Assembly: GCF_019399895.1 (NCBI RefSeq)
Contig: NC_091865.1
Location: forward strand, 8,065,001 to 8,129,000
Length of the DNA stretch: 64,000 nucleotides
DNA from: Cardiocondyla obscurior
Taxonomy: Eukaryota > Arthropoda > Insecta > Hymenoptera > Formicidae
Direction of reading: 5' to 3'
Shown here: one piece after another, positions 1 through 11,193 of the stretch
Numbering within the stretch: position 1 is the first letter of the stretch
How the letters are laid out: every line of letters begins with the position of its first letter
Program-made: the position numbers and the translations under genes
The notes under the pieces: model-generated
What the model saw: the letters and a program-made list of their open reading frames with translations, nothing else
The model's database searches: none
Told to the model about the DNA's origin: nothing

Positions 1-1928
1 GAGCTTCGAAACGGTTCGTCCGATCGGGCGTAAAATTGCTATGATATAGAGAAGAGAGGGATCGGCGGTACACCAACGAACAGTTCGTTGCTGAAGTCGT
101 AGATTTCGTTCCGCCAATAGCCATCGTTCGAAATCTCTAAGAACGCGCTTCCCGAAACTTTCGATCGTTCCAACTTGTGAAGATTGAATTATTCCTTGAG
201 GAGTCCCTCGGGTGGTAGAAAAAGACGGCGTGCCATTGACACTATACGATGAGTTATTCATTTTTCTTTTTTTTTTTTTTTCGCGTATACGGGATAATAA
301 AACTAAATGTGCTTGATTTAATGGAATTGTATCATATCGTTGAAATCTGATATAGTTTTTGTTAACGAAAATTTAATTACATCGTCGATATCAGAATAAT
401 CAGGTTTATTTTTTCGTGTCTTAGATAATGAGTTTATTGATTTCTAGTATAACTGACTATAGAAAAAACATGAATACTCTTATAATACGTATAGTTTAAC
501 ATCATTTTTATTCTTTTGTTAAATATCTCGTAACCTTTATGATTCTTGCGAAATTATCAACTCTCAAGAACTTTTTTTTTATCTTGGAAATAAAGACTTA
601 CAGATTCAATGAACTTTGCATAGCTCGAGGCAAACGAGATAGAAACCTTTTTATGGACTCATTTCTTTATAAGTATACGTGGACTACTTTTATGAACTCA
701 TTCTTTATGCTATCACTTTGTAAAAATCCATGGTCACATTAGATCTGAAGAGATTCACATATCTCTTTTGCATTATTTAACAGAAAATGATTTTACGTAC
801 GGCAAAATTATATAACATTTTGCCACGAATTATTTTGCAATTTTCTAAAAAGTACAGCGGAATGAAATTCAGGGCATGTCAAATCAACGACAGTATCTTC
901 ATTTGCTCGTATGTGCAGCTATTTTGAAAATTACGTAATTTGCAAAACAACCGGGAAATATGCCGCCGCATTGCAGGGGAAAATTACGTAAAACGAAAAG
1001 GATGCCGTATTCGAATTGTATTTGCACGGATGTGAAAGTTTCTTTCTCTCCTCCGCTCTCTCCTTCCTCTTCACGCATATTATTTCACTCCAGTTCCTCG
1101 TCCTCTACTTTGACAGAAATCCCAGAGTCCTATTTTAATTTACCCCTGTGCATTTGCTCGGTCTGGCGATTTAAACCGAACTTGGATGACGCAAAGCGTT
1201 TACAGTATGTATACGTGCACGCACGTGATACGCTTTGCCATATTTTCGCAAGCGATTCCATTCGATCGATTCTGAGCGTTCACAAAAAGATTTTTCTCTC
1301 TATACGAAACCTTACGTTGCTCTCGTACTATTTTATATTTTTCGATAGGCATTTACAAGATGCGGTCCGTTTGCCGCAAGTTGTAGCATTACTTTGCATA
1401 CGGAGAGTTAAATATGTGAATATTAATTCAAACAAATATTATTAAAGACTTTCATATTTTACTAAAAACGTTTTGAGCATAACTTTGTATTTTATTGTAT
1501 TGTATAATAGTACAAAGTTAATATTTATTTTAATAAATATTAATACGTAACTTTTGAACACGGTGATTTTGTCAGGCACTGAAAATATTCTACTCGAAAA
1601 ATAAGATGGATTTACCTTTCGCATTATCGTCACATACAAAATTGGAAAAATATTATATGAATTTCGTAGCAAGACTAAATCCGTTTAGTTTTTTTTTTCT
1701 TTGCATATTAAAATTGAATGTGCTTTTATAAAGTTAATAAAAGCAAACGAATAATATTCATTTAAATATTTTTTTTTTTTTTATAAAATATTAATTTTTG
1801 ACGCATGTCTAATACACATAAAAAATTAATTTTACAGAGATAATTTAATATTTGAGGAGATAATTTTATAAATTATTTAATGATATTTAAATACGGAATT
1901 ATCTCAATTGAATAATTCTAAAAATATA
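1..1928. other. AT-rich non-coding flank, no gene seen
   Basis: This stretch is mostly AT-rich with poly-T runs (about 267-281 and 1769-1781). The only long open frame (960-1445, plus, 161 codons) is rich in Ser, Cys, Ile, Arg and Leu. It starts in a featureless region, has no convincing splice sites, and matches nothing I know. I read the stretch as intronic or intergenic DNA. Confidence 0.6.
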
Positions 1929-2290
1929 CAGGGTGTATCATTCCATATTGACAAACTGTCAGAGTTAGATAGGTCTCGTGGATACAAATTAATAAGTCCT
2001 GTGCTATTTTGCAAAATTTTTAATAGTTATTGAGAAAAAAATTAATTTGTCTAGCGCAAGAGCGACAAGAAAGCTACGCGTGAGTGAGCGCGACAGGCGA
2101 CGGCACCATTTTTAGCTACTCGCCTGTCGCGCTCCTCACGCGTAGCTTCCTTGTCGCTCTCGCGCTAGACAAATTAATTTTTTTCTTAATAACTATTGAG
2201 AATTTTGCAAAATGGCACAGGACTTATTAACTTGTATCCACAAGACCTATCTAACTCTGACAGTTTGTCAATATGAAATGATACACCCTG
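1929..2290. mobile_element. Foldback MITE, mariner-type ends, TA target duplication
   Basis: This is a non-autonomous DNA transposon made almost entirely of two inverted arms. The left arm is 1929-2100 and the right arm is 2120-2290, with a 19-bp spacer between. By my count the arms differ at about nine positions plus one single-base indel, so they are about 94% identical over 170 bp. The outer ends read CAGGGTGTATCATT and its complement. Both sides carry TA (1927-1928 and 2291-2292), as expected for Tc1/mariner integration. There is no internal open frame of note, so it would need a transposase supplied in trans. The inner arms are CpG-rich while the outer parts are AT-rich. Read-through transcription in either direction would give a long, nearly perfect RNA hairpin. 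The family name cannot be given from sequence alone. Confidence 0.88.
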
Positions 2291-3244
2291 TATATTCTCA
2301 ATAATGAAAGCTTTATTAAAATCATATAGATGGTTTGAACACATATTAACGAACGTATGTATCGTGCTCGTATATATTTAAATTATTTTTGAGTAAGCAC
2401 AGGGACCGACACCCCTGAAAATGCAACGAAGCGACGCGAAACATTCTTTAAAAGAATTTAATTCCGGACAGCGGCGAACACGAAGAGATGTTAGCGCTTT
2501 CGTGAACTTTTGTTCGCGATCTTTTCTTTCTTTATGTTTTGCCACTTCTTCCCACGTTTCTCGCGCTGCTGGCTGCCCGCGTTCCATCCGAGAATGTAAT
2601 TTCCGCGCGGTCGAAGAATCCAGCCCGATGGGACCTAGCACGTCCGACACCGATACAATTCACCTGATAAAACTGCGAGGTTACTCGCCAGTGACTTTCG
2701 AACTTGGCGCCAACATCGCGACCTCATTCCGTACGCTCCGCGTTCTTTTTCTAGACCGATCTATCTGGCTCGTCGTTTCGGAGATCTGTCTTCGGATCCC
2801 ATAGGAACACTTCATTGAGATAATACTGCAAGGAAAAGGGGCTATGTTCCGCCGCGAATTTAGAACGATTGCGGCACGTGTAAACGCGCGTAGCCAACAT
2901 ATACGATTTTCAGCGACTCGAAAAAAATGCTGATTAAATATTTATATGCTGGTTTTCTTATTTCTTAATAATTTTTACTTTTACCTAATTGTTTAAAAAA
3001 TTTTGATAGAGTAATTAAATAGTTTCAGTCTCGTTTCAAGTTGCAGCGCAGGTTTTATTATTTTTTTTTTTTCTTTTAATTTTTTTAATGAACGAGCGAA
3101 AACTGAATTGTCATGCGCGACGGTATAGTAGCATTAATCGATACACGCATTTGAATCTATCGAAATCTCTTGTTTCTTTTTGCACGCGTATCCACTATAA
3201 AATCGTCTTAACAGCAGAATTTCAAAAGCCGAGGCACGTCGATC

Positions 3245-3278
3245 CCGTATCGTCTTTACCTTTTCTCGCTAGGTGAGC
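3245..3278 (+). other. Acceptor-donor fusion, possible recursive splice site
   Basis: A pyrimidine-rich run (about 3250-3269, TCGTCTTTACCTTTTCTCGC) leads into TAG at 3270-3272. This is followed at once by GTGAGC (3273-3278), so a 3' splice site and a 5' splice site abut with zero exon length. Drosophila ratchet points have the form pyrimidine tract, then NCAG|GTAAGT. This site keeps the order but uses TAG instead of CAG and GTGAGC instead of GTAAGT, so it is weaker than the site at 36987. It could be chance. Confidence 0.22.
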
Positions 3279-3729
3279 GAACACGATAAGACCTTTCTCC
3301 ACCCGTTCACCGATGCTTTCAAGAAACTCGATACGGAAGGTAGGCGGGATGCATCAACTTGTCAAGCTAAGATACCTGACCCTCCTCTTCTCCCCCGTTC
3401 CTGTTTTTCCTTTGGGAACCAGCCCAGTCTCGTCAGTTACGATATTATCCTTCCGCGCGGGATCTAAACTTCGGCCCGCGACAAAGATTTCGATCTTCGC
3501 GTCTGGAAAGTCCTCCCCTTCAAGATCGACAATACGGAAACACGAACCGGAAAGTACTTGACCTCGTTCCGCGGAGCGACCTTTCCTCGCTAGCTTCGTT
3601 TATTTCACGATATTTGCCAGACTTGCCTTCCGGCCAGTTTTGTAGGGAATCTGTCTGGTACGTACGTCGTTTTCTTTCATTTCCCAGCGACGTCCAAGGG
3701 GACGTGCCGTCTTTGTCCGGTTTTTCTAG

Positions 3730-3752
3730 GAAAGAGCTGTTCCAGCTCTTTC
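3730..3752. repeat. Perfect short inverted repeat (10-bp stem, 3-nt loop)
   Basis: GAAAGAGCTG (3730-3739) and its exact reverse complement CAGCTCTTTC (3743-3752) flank a 3-base loop. A second hairpin with 7-bp arms, ATCTCTC and GAGAGAT, lies nearby at about 3787-3804. No T-run follows, and this is not a bacterial terminator context. Confidence 0.75.
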
Positions 3753-4022
3753 ACCGCTTTTTTTCGTCTTATAATGCCTTCGGGATATCTCTCTCAGGAG
3801 AGATCGTCGACCGTCACTCCGTTTATATAATTTTATTTCAACTCGCGTGCTTCTCCGCAGACGTACTGCTCGCGAGCGAGTATTTTTTTCCCCCGCATTG
3901 ACAGGTTCGACTTTACGTCTGGTTCGGCGAGCACATTTCAACGTGTCAGTTATACGATGTTAAGCCACTTGTTGCTGTCACGACTTGGTACATAAACATT
4001 TGTTCTTGATTAAATTCCGATA

Positions 4023-4050
4023 GTCGTGCCGGACCTCACCGAGGCACGAC
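4023..4050. repeat. Inverted repeat, 8-bp arms
   Basis: GTCGTGCC (4023-4030) pairs with GGCACGAC (4043-4050) around a 12-base loop. The loop edge can also form a nested CCTC/GAGG stem. No function is recognised. Confidence 0.6.
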
Positions 4051-4740
4051 AGAGCTGTTTATCAGCACGTATCTCTTCGCGTTAACGGATGAAATGTATG
4101 TAGGTACGTATCGCGAACTGAGGAGGCACGCTGTCGGCGACGGGGAGGGTGTGTTAACTCGAGTCGAGACGAATTTTCTGAGTTATTCATAAAACTTTCA
4201 ACCGTTAACAGGATAATTATACATATACAGTGCTTTTTCCTTCTTTTTCTCTCCGTTAGTATATTGTATGTAGCTATCGGCTTGTCACGTAGATGATACT
4301 TCCTCCGACTTGGTAACTTTGTACTGGTGAGATCTTCCCGTTCTCCTTGTAAGTCCCCGGGCGACGTTTCCGGGAGTACATCGGGGTGGGAGTCGAGAAG
4401 TTCCAAGTTTGTTTCTGTCTTCCTCGCCGAGCGCGCCTCTTCCTACGGCCGGGCAGAGCAGTTTCTCCATCGCGAAGTTAAGTTAGATACCACTCGATAG
4501 CCAGGTTAGAACTACGGCCGACCACCGTGGCCCTTATTGGTATCGATAAAGCATATATCGGGTAAGGAAACGGAGAACGCGGAGTTCCGTTGTGGACGAA
4601 ACAATATAATAGCCGTCGGGCATCCGGTGGCCTTAGGCAGCAAAATAAAAAAAACAAAAAAAATAAAAAAATTGAAGAGGGCACGAGATAGGGAGGAGGG
4701 GTGGAAATGTATTTCTTGGCTCGATCGTTTTCCGACGGTG

Positions 4741-4756
4741 AAAAAAAAAAAAAAAA
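4741..4756. repeat. A16 homopolymer in an A-rich tract
   Basis: A pure A16 run is followed by GAAAAAG. Together with the AAAT/AAAAC-rich stretch at about 4645-4672, it makes an A-rich patch inside otherwise GC-richer DNA. It could be a decayed retroposon tail, but no element body is recognisable. Confidence 0.7.
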
Positions 4757-7700
4757 GAAAAAGACAGGCATTCGTTGAATCGAGTTGGACCCTTGGCAGC
4801 TATCCTTGATTGGTCGTATACGTGAAACACGTGCGGCATCTCGGACATTCTTTCGTGTACGAAGCGTTGCATCGAAAACGATTCGTTAATAAACTCGGTA
4901 ATATTTTTGGGGGGAAAAAATATATTACAAAACTTATTACAACTCTCGGGTTATTTGAAATAATCTATGATGAATTTATTAAATTCTTGTAAATTAGTTT
5001 AAGAAGCTAGTCTTTATTTATATTTTAACCGATAAGTGCTTAGGTACATAATTTTTAAGTGCCATATACGTATATTCGTTTAGATTAATCGGATTGTGGT
5101 TTCTAATTAATTGAGTATAATTTTAAAAATATCAACGACATATTTTGCAGTTTATTGACAGGAGGTTTTACATTTTGCATCTGAAGCATGCATTTTACGG
5201 TATTTTGTAGAGAGTTTGATTATAAATTGCAAAACTTGATATTCCTTTTTGCGATTATTGACATCGAGAAACACGTCGGTTTGATTATTCAATAAATACA
5301 TTTTATCGCGTTCTTTCGGGCGCGGTATTCAGGTTATTTGAGAAAAGAGCAAGATGACGGAAAGACCGGCAGAAAGGGATGGGTGATAATTTAATTGCAC
5401 AATGCTCTCTTCCATTTCGCCGCAGCGCGAAAGACGAGCCGCAGCTGGCGAAGACACGTTCATCCCTGCTTCGCGCACCCCTTGGACTGTCGTTGTTTTT
5501 ATTGCCAACTCAAAGACCCGAGTTTCAGCATCCCCGCAGGCTCCGCCATTCTGTCAGAACTCTCGTCGACGGATACAGGGCGCGGGCAAAGAAAAACGAA
5601 GACTTTCGATGGGGTGACGTTCGCTCGTAAAAGAAACCGACGTATCCTCGCGTTTGATAATTCGCGGACGATATGTACTTGTCGCGTTTTTCCCGAGCGT
5701 CGATTTTATTCTCGCGTTTTGAATTTTATCGGCGAGTTCGCCACCTGGTTACCCCATCCTTTCTGTTGTCTAACCGTCTCGCGGCACAGCCGCTGGTACA
5801 GCGACGGGAAAAATACGCGTTGTCGGGGTCGCGAGTGAAAAGTTTTACAGACGAAACGACGCATATGAAAAGAAACAAACGAGCCTTTCTTTGTCGCGCG
5901 AAGTCGAAGTTCACCTATTAATATACTTCACCGGTATAAAGATTTCCCGGTACCCTCGACGAGCGCGCAGCTTCCTGCCGTTCCGTAGCGTCTCGCGTTT
6001 AACAGCTTCCTGTCTTCCGATCTAATTAACGAGATCGATCGTTCAGAAGCGGGCTGCTCCACTTCACACGTTCTGTCTGTCGATCCCGCGCGTGGACTTT
6101 TCTTTCAGCGTTTCAGCTGCTGCAAATTACGGAAAGGTAACACGTTCGCATTGCTCTGGCCTTCCATCAACGCAATTTCGTGAACGGAAGCCGGGGCGAG
6201 CAATTTCGGATGGACGTTGATGTATTTGTACTATCTGCGCTGGTGGTAGTAGTCGGTTCGCGAGGCGTGTCCGATGGCGTTGTAAAATACGTAAAACGTA
6301 ACGTTAAACTTCCGCCGTGGTTTCCGTTGCTGTTGCGGATAATGTTTCTCATGTCCCCGTGCTCGCGCCGTTTTCCATTTTTACTTACTATCGTGCAGCT
6401 TTTCGTTGCAAAAGGCGAGGTTTTTTTTTTGTTTTGTTTTGTTTTTCGCGTATCAAATTTTTCGAACAAAATAATTTCAAAGATGAAAGTCCACTTCGCT
6501 GCTGCGGACAATGCTGCGACACATTCGTCGTTTGATGTTCCATTGCGAGAAAAATATGTCGCGTGTTATTTTCAGGACGAATTACTACGCGATTGAAATG
6601 TTCTCGCGTGGGGCACTTCGAGAATTACGTTCTTTTTCTCGACGCGAGAGAGGAGATTCCTCCGTCGTCGTTGTCGCCGTCGTCGCGAGCACCGATTCTC
6701 GCAGCTGCTGGCACTTTACGCGGCGTGCTTCACGGTGGCTTTGACGAATCTGTGCCACGGATTCTTGACGCGATCGTCGCGGATTTCGCGTCATCTTGGC
6801 GAGGGAACGCGCACACGGTGTGACATTTGATCGAAATACCGCACGGTAACGGATCGCGTTGCCGGTTTGATCGATCGGTTCTGAAAGGAGGCTCCCGGAG
6901 ATTCATGCGCCGCGGATACACGGAGTTGGATAGAGACAGGGTGTACAGTGGCGAACGACGAGGGTCGGAGATATAGAGAAAGACGAGGGAGCTGTCAGAA
7001 TAGTCCGGAATACGGGGGTTAAATATTTACCCGGGGCAAACAGAAAACTCCGATGTAGCAAGTCTCCTGCGAGCGCTTCCGTAAAATTTGGTGTGAACGG
7101 CGTGCCCTACGGAGTGAGAAAATGTTTCGTGGGTATTCGTGACCGTTCGCACTCGTGCAACCGCGAAACTGTTTCCCGGGTATGCAACGTGCAACGCTTT
7201 CCGCTGGCAGGATCATCCTTCTCCCCGCTTTTTACCTGCCGAAATGAAAAGCGCATTCCTTTTACGAACTATTATAATTATCGGACAACGCTTCTAATAG
7301 CGCATTACAGCTAATGACTTTTCCGGCGAGCGGTCGCTGCCACGCGATGAGATCGATAGAATTCCCGCTTGAAAAAAAACGAAACGGATAAGAAGTCGAA
7401 AACGACTTCCTTAAAAAAAGGCAGGTGGTAGATATTTCGGCGGTTTTCGGTACGTTCTGGATTACCTCGAGATTGGTGTGCTCAGGAATTTTTTTTATCG
7501 TTTTTTTACGAGACTTAAACATTCTTCACCGGTACGAAAACTTGCATGCAGAATTACTTAAAAAATACAGAATTTTTTCGCAAGAATTGTTCTCAACAAG
7601 ACTCTTTTATTTTTTTTTTTAAATACTCTGTGATTTCCGTTATTAAAGTTAACAAGGGAAAAAGACGGAAATGATAAAAGGATTACTAAAATCTATATTT

Positions 7701-9032
7701 GTTAAATCAATTTTTATTGTAAAGGTTTAATTAAAAAGGGAAAAGTAAAATAGAGAATATTAACTTTACCCCGTTAAATGAATTCTCTCGCATCTGCGAT
7801 TGCTGCTCGTGCTTTCTCGTTAATCAATACTCGACGTTTTCTGATGGCACAATTTTATAGCTTCGAAAGAGAAACATGAGTACGTAGAAACGTGATAAAA
7901 AAAAAAAAAAATTTGCTGCTTCTGCGAGTGAGGATCGGTGTATGTTTTTAACGGCGGAAGCGAGAATGCGCGCGAGGGGGAAAGCTACAAATGAGCAAGC
8001 GGGCGAATCGCTTCGTTCTGCAGCGAAAAATAATAATCGCGTATCGTTGAGGCCGTATGAAAAACATTTATGGATACGCGGCACTGTCTCTGCTTTTTCG
8101 TAAATAAAGGTTTGCATTACGCGGGACAATACCGAAGCTTTCCCACTGGCAACATAAAAATCTGATACGACATAAATCCGTCCGCTATCCGCGGAAAAAG
8201 ATAAATCGTGACATTAATAACGGCTTTTCGATAAAATTACTGTCCATTTATGTGTAAGTATTTGTATGTCGTTCGATAAATAACTGCATGGTTGAAAATT
8301 TCATTTCTTGACGTGAAATGAGCGATTTGTTCACGAGAACGCGAGTGACGTTTGAATTAAATATACAATAAAATAATAATTTTTTTTTTTTTTTTTGTAG
8401 CAGATTTTATATTAATTTAATAATCAGGGTATGTAAATATATGTTTCGTATATCATACGCAAACAGACGTGATAAAATAATACTAAAAAAGCTACCGGTT
8501 TATGCAGTAGAAAAATAAAAAATACATTATTTATCATAACGCTGTTAATAAATTTAAAAAAAAGTTATATGTATTAAATAATGATAACGCATAATTACTA
8601 GTAATATAACAAATGCCTATTGTTTGAGGATTATGAAAATAATTATAATTTACCGTAATTCATGTATATTTATAATAGGATACGAGCTAATACGTAGACA
8701 AGATTTACGCGCACGCGACGTGGATTTACATCGAGCATTTGCTTTACATTTATAACTTGTAACTCGATTTATTTTACAATAGGTTGCATTAATGACCGTA
8801 CACATAAACGCGTGATTATATCTCACAGCGCAACACAATCTTCTATTCACACTTTACGTTTAAATTATTCTAATAATATTAAAATGTAGCGGTTGGGGAA
8901 AAATTGTGGAAACAAACTCTATTCTCTAGCGGCTTTAAATCTCTAATGGCGTTTTGGATATTAATCCTTTTATGCTCTCCATTAGACATCCATCATTTTC
9001 ATGAGGAACCATTCTTCGAGCATACCACCTTT

Positions 9033-9051
9033 CCCTCCCCCCTTCCCCCCC
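9033..9051 (-). other. C-rich tract, potential G-quadruplex on minus strand
   Basis: Runs of C3, C6 and C7 are separated by one and two T. On the minus strand this reads G7, G6, G3 with short loops, and the long runs can supply four G-triplets. A second, looser C-run cluster is at 9551-9575 (C3 T C3, a 10-base loop, C4 T C3). Confidence 0.5.
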
Positions 9052-9092
9052 ATACGATTATACGAGGATCGTAAAGCGTACCTAGATGACGA

Positions 9093-9479
9093 TCATACTG
9101 AAAGTCGGATAAAACGTTTATCGATTCGCTCAGAGCTATCGACGGACGTCAAGTCATAGAAAAATATGAAGATCGATTTCCTTCGTCGTGATGACACGAT
9201 AGCGAAAATGAGATACGATGTGGGAGATGTATGGGCGTATACACGCGTGTTCTCGTTCGTTGACCGCGCGAATTCGCGCTGGATATTTGTCTGAATTATG
9301 CAAATAAACGAACCGTGACGAGATGTAATTAAACTAATTGCAGAGAAATATGTGCGCAGATTATCGGGAACAAAAGATACCGGGTGCTCATTACGTGGAC
9401 AATATATTCCACAGCTTTCGTCTCTAATGCGAACAATTTGCAAAATATTTTCATCGCCGATATATGTAATTTCCGGCAT
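9093..9479 (-). CDS. Hypothetical 128-codon ORF, possibly chance
   Basis: This is an ATG-to-TGA open frame of 128 codons. The composition is more balanced than most frames here, with Asp, Glu, Ile, Thr and Tyr throughout and only a modest Arg/Ser excess. Just upstream on the minus strand, TTTTGTTTTAG gives a plausible acceptor ending at position 9491, eleven bases before the ATG. An in-frame TGA lies between them, so translation would have to start at this ATG. I recognise no domain, signal peptide or family. The central part has an Ile/Phe-rich stretch that could be mildly hydrophobic. A frame this long is expected a few times by chance in a window of this size. Confidence 0.12.
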   Translation of the reverse strand: MPEITYIGDENILQIVRIRDESCGIYCPRNEHPVSFVPDNLRTYFSAISLITSRHGSFICIIQTNIQREFARSTNENTRVYAHTSPTSYLIFAIVSSRRRKSIFIFFYDLTSVDSSERIDKRFIRLSV

Positions 9480-9913
9480 GAGCGATCAAGCTAAAACAAA
9501 ATGGAGAACATAAAATTGCAATTATCGTCTCCCCCTATTTCCCTCTCACACCCTCCCTCCACTTCCTCCCCTCCCGCCGGTATTTATGCGAAATGTTTCC
9601 GCGCGAGAAAAATAATTACGCTTCGACGAAGCTCGATTAAATAAACTATCTGTATATCAAACACCTCGATTCACGTTAATTCGTTTATGGAATTTGCCGT
9701 GATCATCGTTACCTCTGTTTCGCTGATGCAATCTCACGCTGTTTACGAGCAATCGTTTACGAATAAAATATAACGAAATTTACGAACGTTATCCGAAGTG
9801 TTCGCCACGATAATATCGTATTCGTTCAGTTCTCTGGCCAGCGGATGAAACCGGGGATCTATGAAATTTGATGGATGCTCTGAAAGTGGAACGTAGTTGT
9901 CAGGATTTCGCGC

Positions 9914-9965
9914 GATATATGTATGTATGCATATACAATATACATATACTATATATATGTATATA
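9914..9965. repeat. Alternating purine-pyrimidine TA/TG/CA microsatellite
   Basis: The tract is a degenerate run of ATAT, GTATGT and CATATA units that is partly self-complementary. It is a typical slippage-prone repeat with no gene nearby. Confidence 0.7.
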
Positions 9966-10833
9966 GCGTCGATAGTAATTTTCTTTCTTCTCAATTCATT
10001 TCGTTCGGCGCAAATAGCAGCAGTGCGAGCCTGACGTACTCTTCCTGGGTTCATCGAGCCGTGGAGCCTTTTGAGGTTCACCGTCGATAGCGCACATCCG
10101 TGATTTATGAAATTTTAACGTGGGATTGTAGCTGGCAGTTCGTCCGGCTACGAAATCCTCTTGCCAGCACCAACCGCGCTCGGTATGCTCCACAGTCGTT
10201 TAACATAATCGATCCAACCTTTCCGATATGCTGCCCTTCTCCCCCGTTCGGCTCGATCGAGCCCACTTTTAATCTCTTCCGATTAACCGGCCGCAATTGA
10301 ATCGGCGGGCAAACGCCAATCAGACCGCAAACATTCGGCCGTTCCGATGTTCGATTGAATCTTTGGGCCTTCATTACGCGAACGCGGAGGAAACGTCATT
10401 TGATTCGTTCGACCTTTTTTTTTCTTTAAACACCGATACGACAAATTTAGTTACATAGGACTTGGAAATATATTGGAAACCTTCAAACGTATATTGGAGA
10501 ATCGTTAACCACACGAAACGGTCAAAGATGTAATTTTTGTTTGCTGTTTTAAGATACATAATTTTTTTATATAATATTATTGATCAAGGGAATTAATAAT
10601 TATCTCCGATAGTTAAAAATTTTTTTTTTTTTATGATATAACATGTGACCAAGTTTTTTTTTTATTTAGATTTAGATGATTGTTTAGGCAAAAGTTTTTT
10701 TATTATTTTTTTTTTCTCTTTTTTCGTATTTACTCATTCGACACGCACTCGATGTCTGTCGTTTCGTCTTGTTAGCGAACTAAGAGTGGTAGACGAAGGG
10801 TCACCTGCCTCGCAATGAAAGTTCGAGTAGTGC

Positions 10834-10872
10834 AGCTCAACAAAAGCTGTTTGTAGTAAACAGCTCTGAGCT
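10834..10872. repeat. Two-step hairpin
   Basis: An inner perfect 8-bp stem, AGCTGTTT (10845-10852) with AAACAGCT (10858-10865), encloses a 5-base loop. An outer 6-bp stem, AGCTCA (10834-10839) with TGAGCT (10867-10872), is separated from it by a 5/1 asymmetric bulge. The hairpin is shorter than a usual microRNA precursor, and I recognise no known microRNA in it. Confidence 0.6.
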
Positions 10873-11165
10873 CTTGATTGTACCTCAGTGTGCCATTGTT
10901 GTTCCGTCGTTATATCACGTACAAATCACGAAGTGACTCGCCGGTTGAATAAGGAAACTAAGCTGTTTATGCAATTTCTAAGGGGTACCGCGCCAAAAAC
11001 CGAGGGGCTTCGAGCGAGGGGCTAATTCTTACGCTTGCTCACACGATTATTTCAATTTTTGTCGGCTTATTAATTTGAATTCACTGCCGGGAACACGGAG
11101 TGCCACTTGAGAGCGGCCGTAGAGCATCGCGCGTGTATCCCCTCGTGTGTCGTCTATGAATTATA

Positions 11166-11193
11166 CAGGGTGTCTCGAGGTTGATAAGCCCTG
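11166..11193. repeat. 28-bp MITE-like remnant with CAGGG/CCCTG ends
   Basis: CAGGGTGTC at the left and CCCTG at the right are flanked by TATA on both sides. The opening CAGGGTGT matches the terminus of the foldback element at 1929. Only 28 bp lie between the TA flanks, so this would be an extreme internal deletion, a solo end, or a chance palindrome (TATACAGGG...CCCTGTATA). Confidence 0.35.

Larger units (their letters stand above)
2291..9032. other. Mosaic of GC-rich islands and AT-rich DNA, no supported gene
   Basis: GC- and CpG-rich segments (about 2400-2830, 3090-4500, 5380-7250) alternate with AT-rich ones (4880-5300, 7560-7760, 8340-8880). Open frames occur on both strands over the same bases, for example 2378-2650 minus against 2421-2804 plus. 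That pattern is usual for chance frames in CpG-rich DNA. The block holds an A16 tract (4741-4756), short hairpins listed separately, and one acceptor/donor fusion at 3272/3273. An exon-like interval lies at about 4270-4322: it has a pyrimidine-rich stretch upstream, an AG, an open frame and a CTG|GTGAGA donor. It is too short to support. Confidence 0.5.

Noticed and set aside
960..1445. Longest plus-strand frame (161 codons)
   Set aside because: Composition is Ser/Cys/Ile/Arg-rich and low-complexity in part, with no domain, no splice context and AT-rich flanks. Its length is within chance for this window.
2378..2804. Overlapping frames on both strands (90 and 127 codons)
   Set aside because: Both are open over the same CpG-rich bases. 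The minus frame starts at GTG after an in-frame TGA, and its Lys/Glu stretch mirrors a pyrimidine tract.
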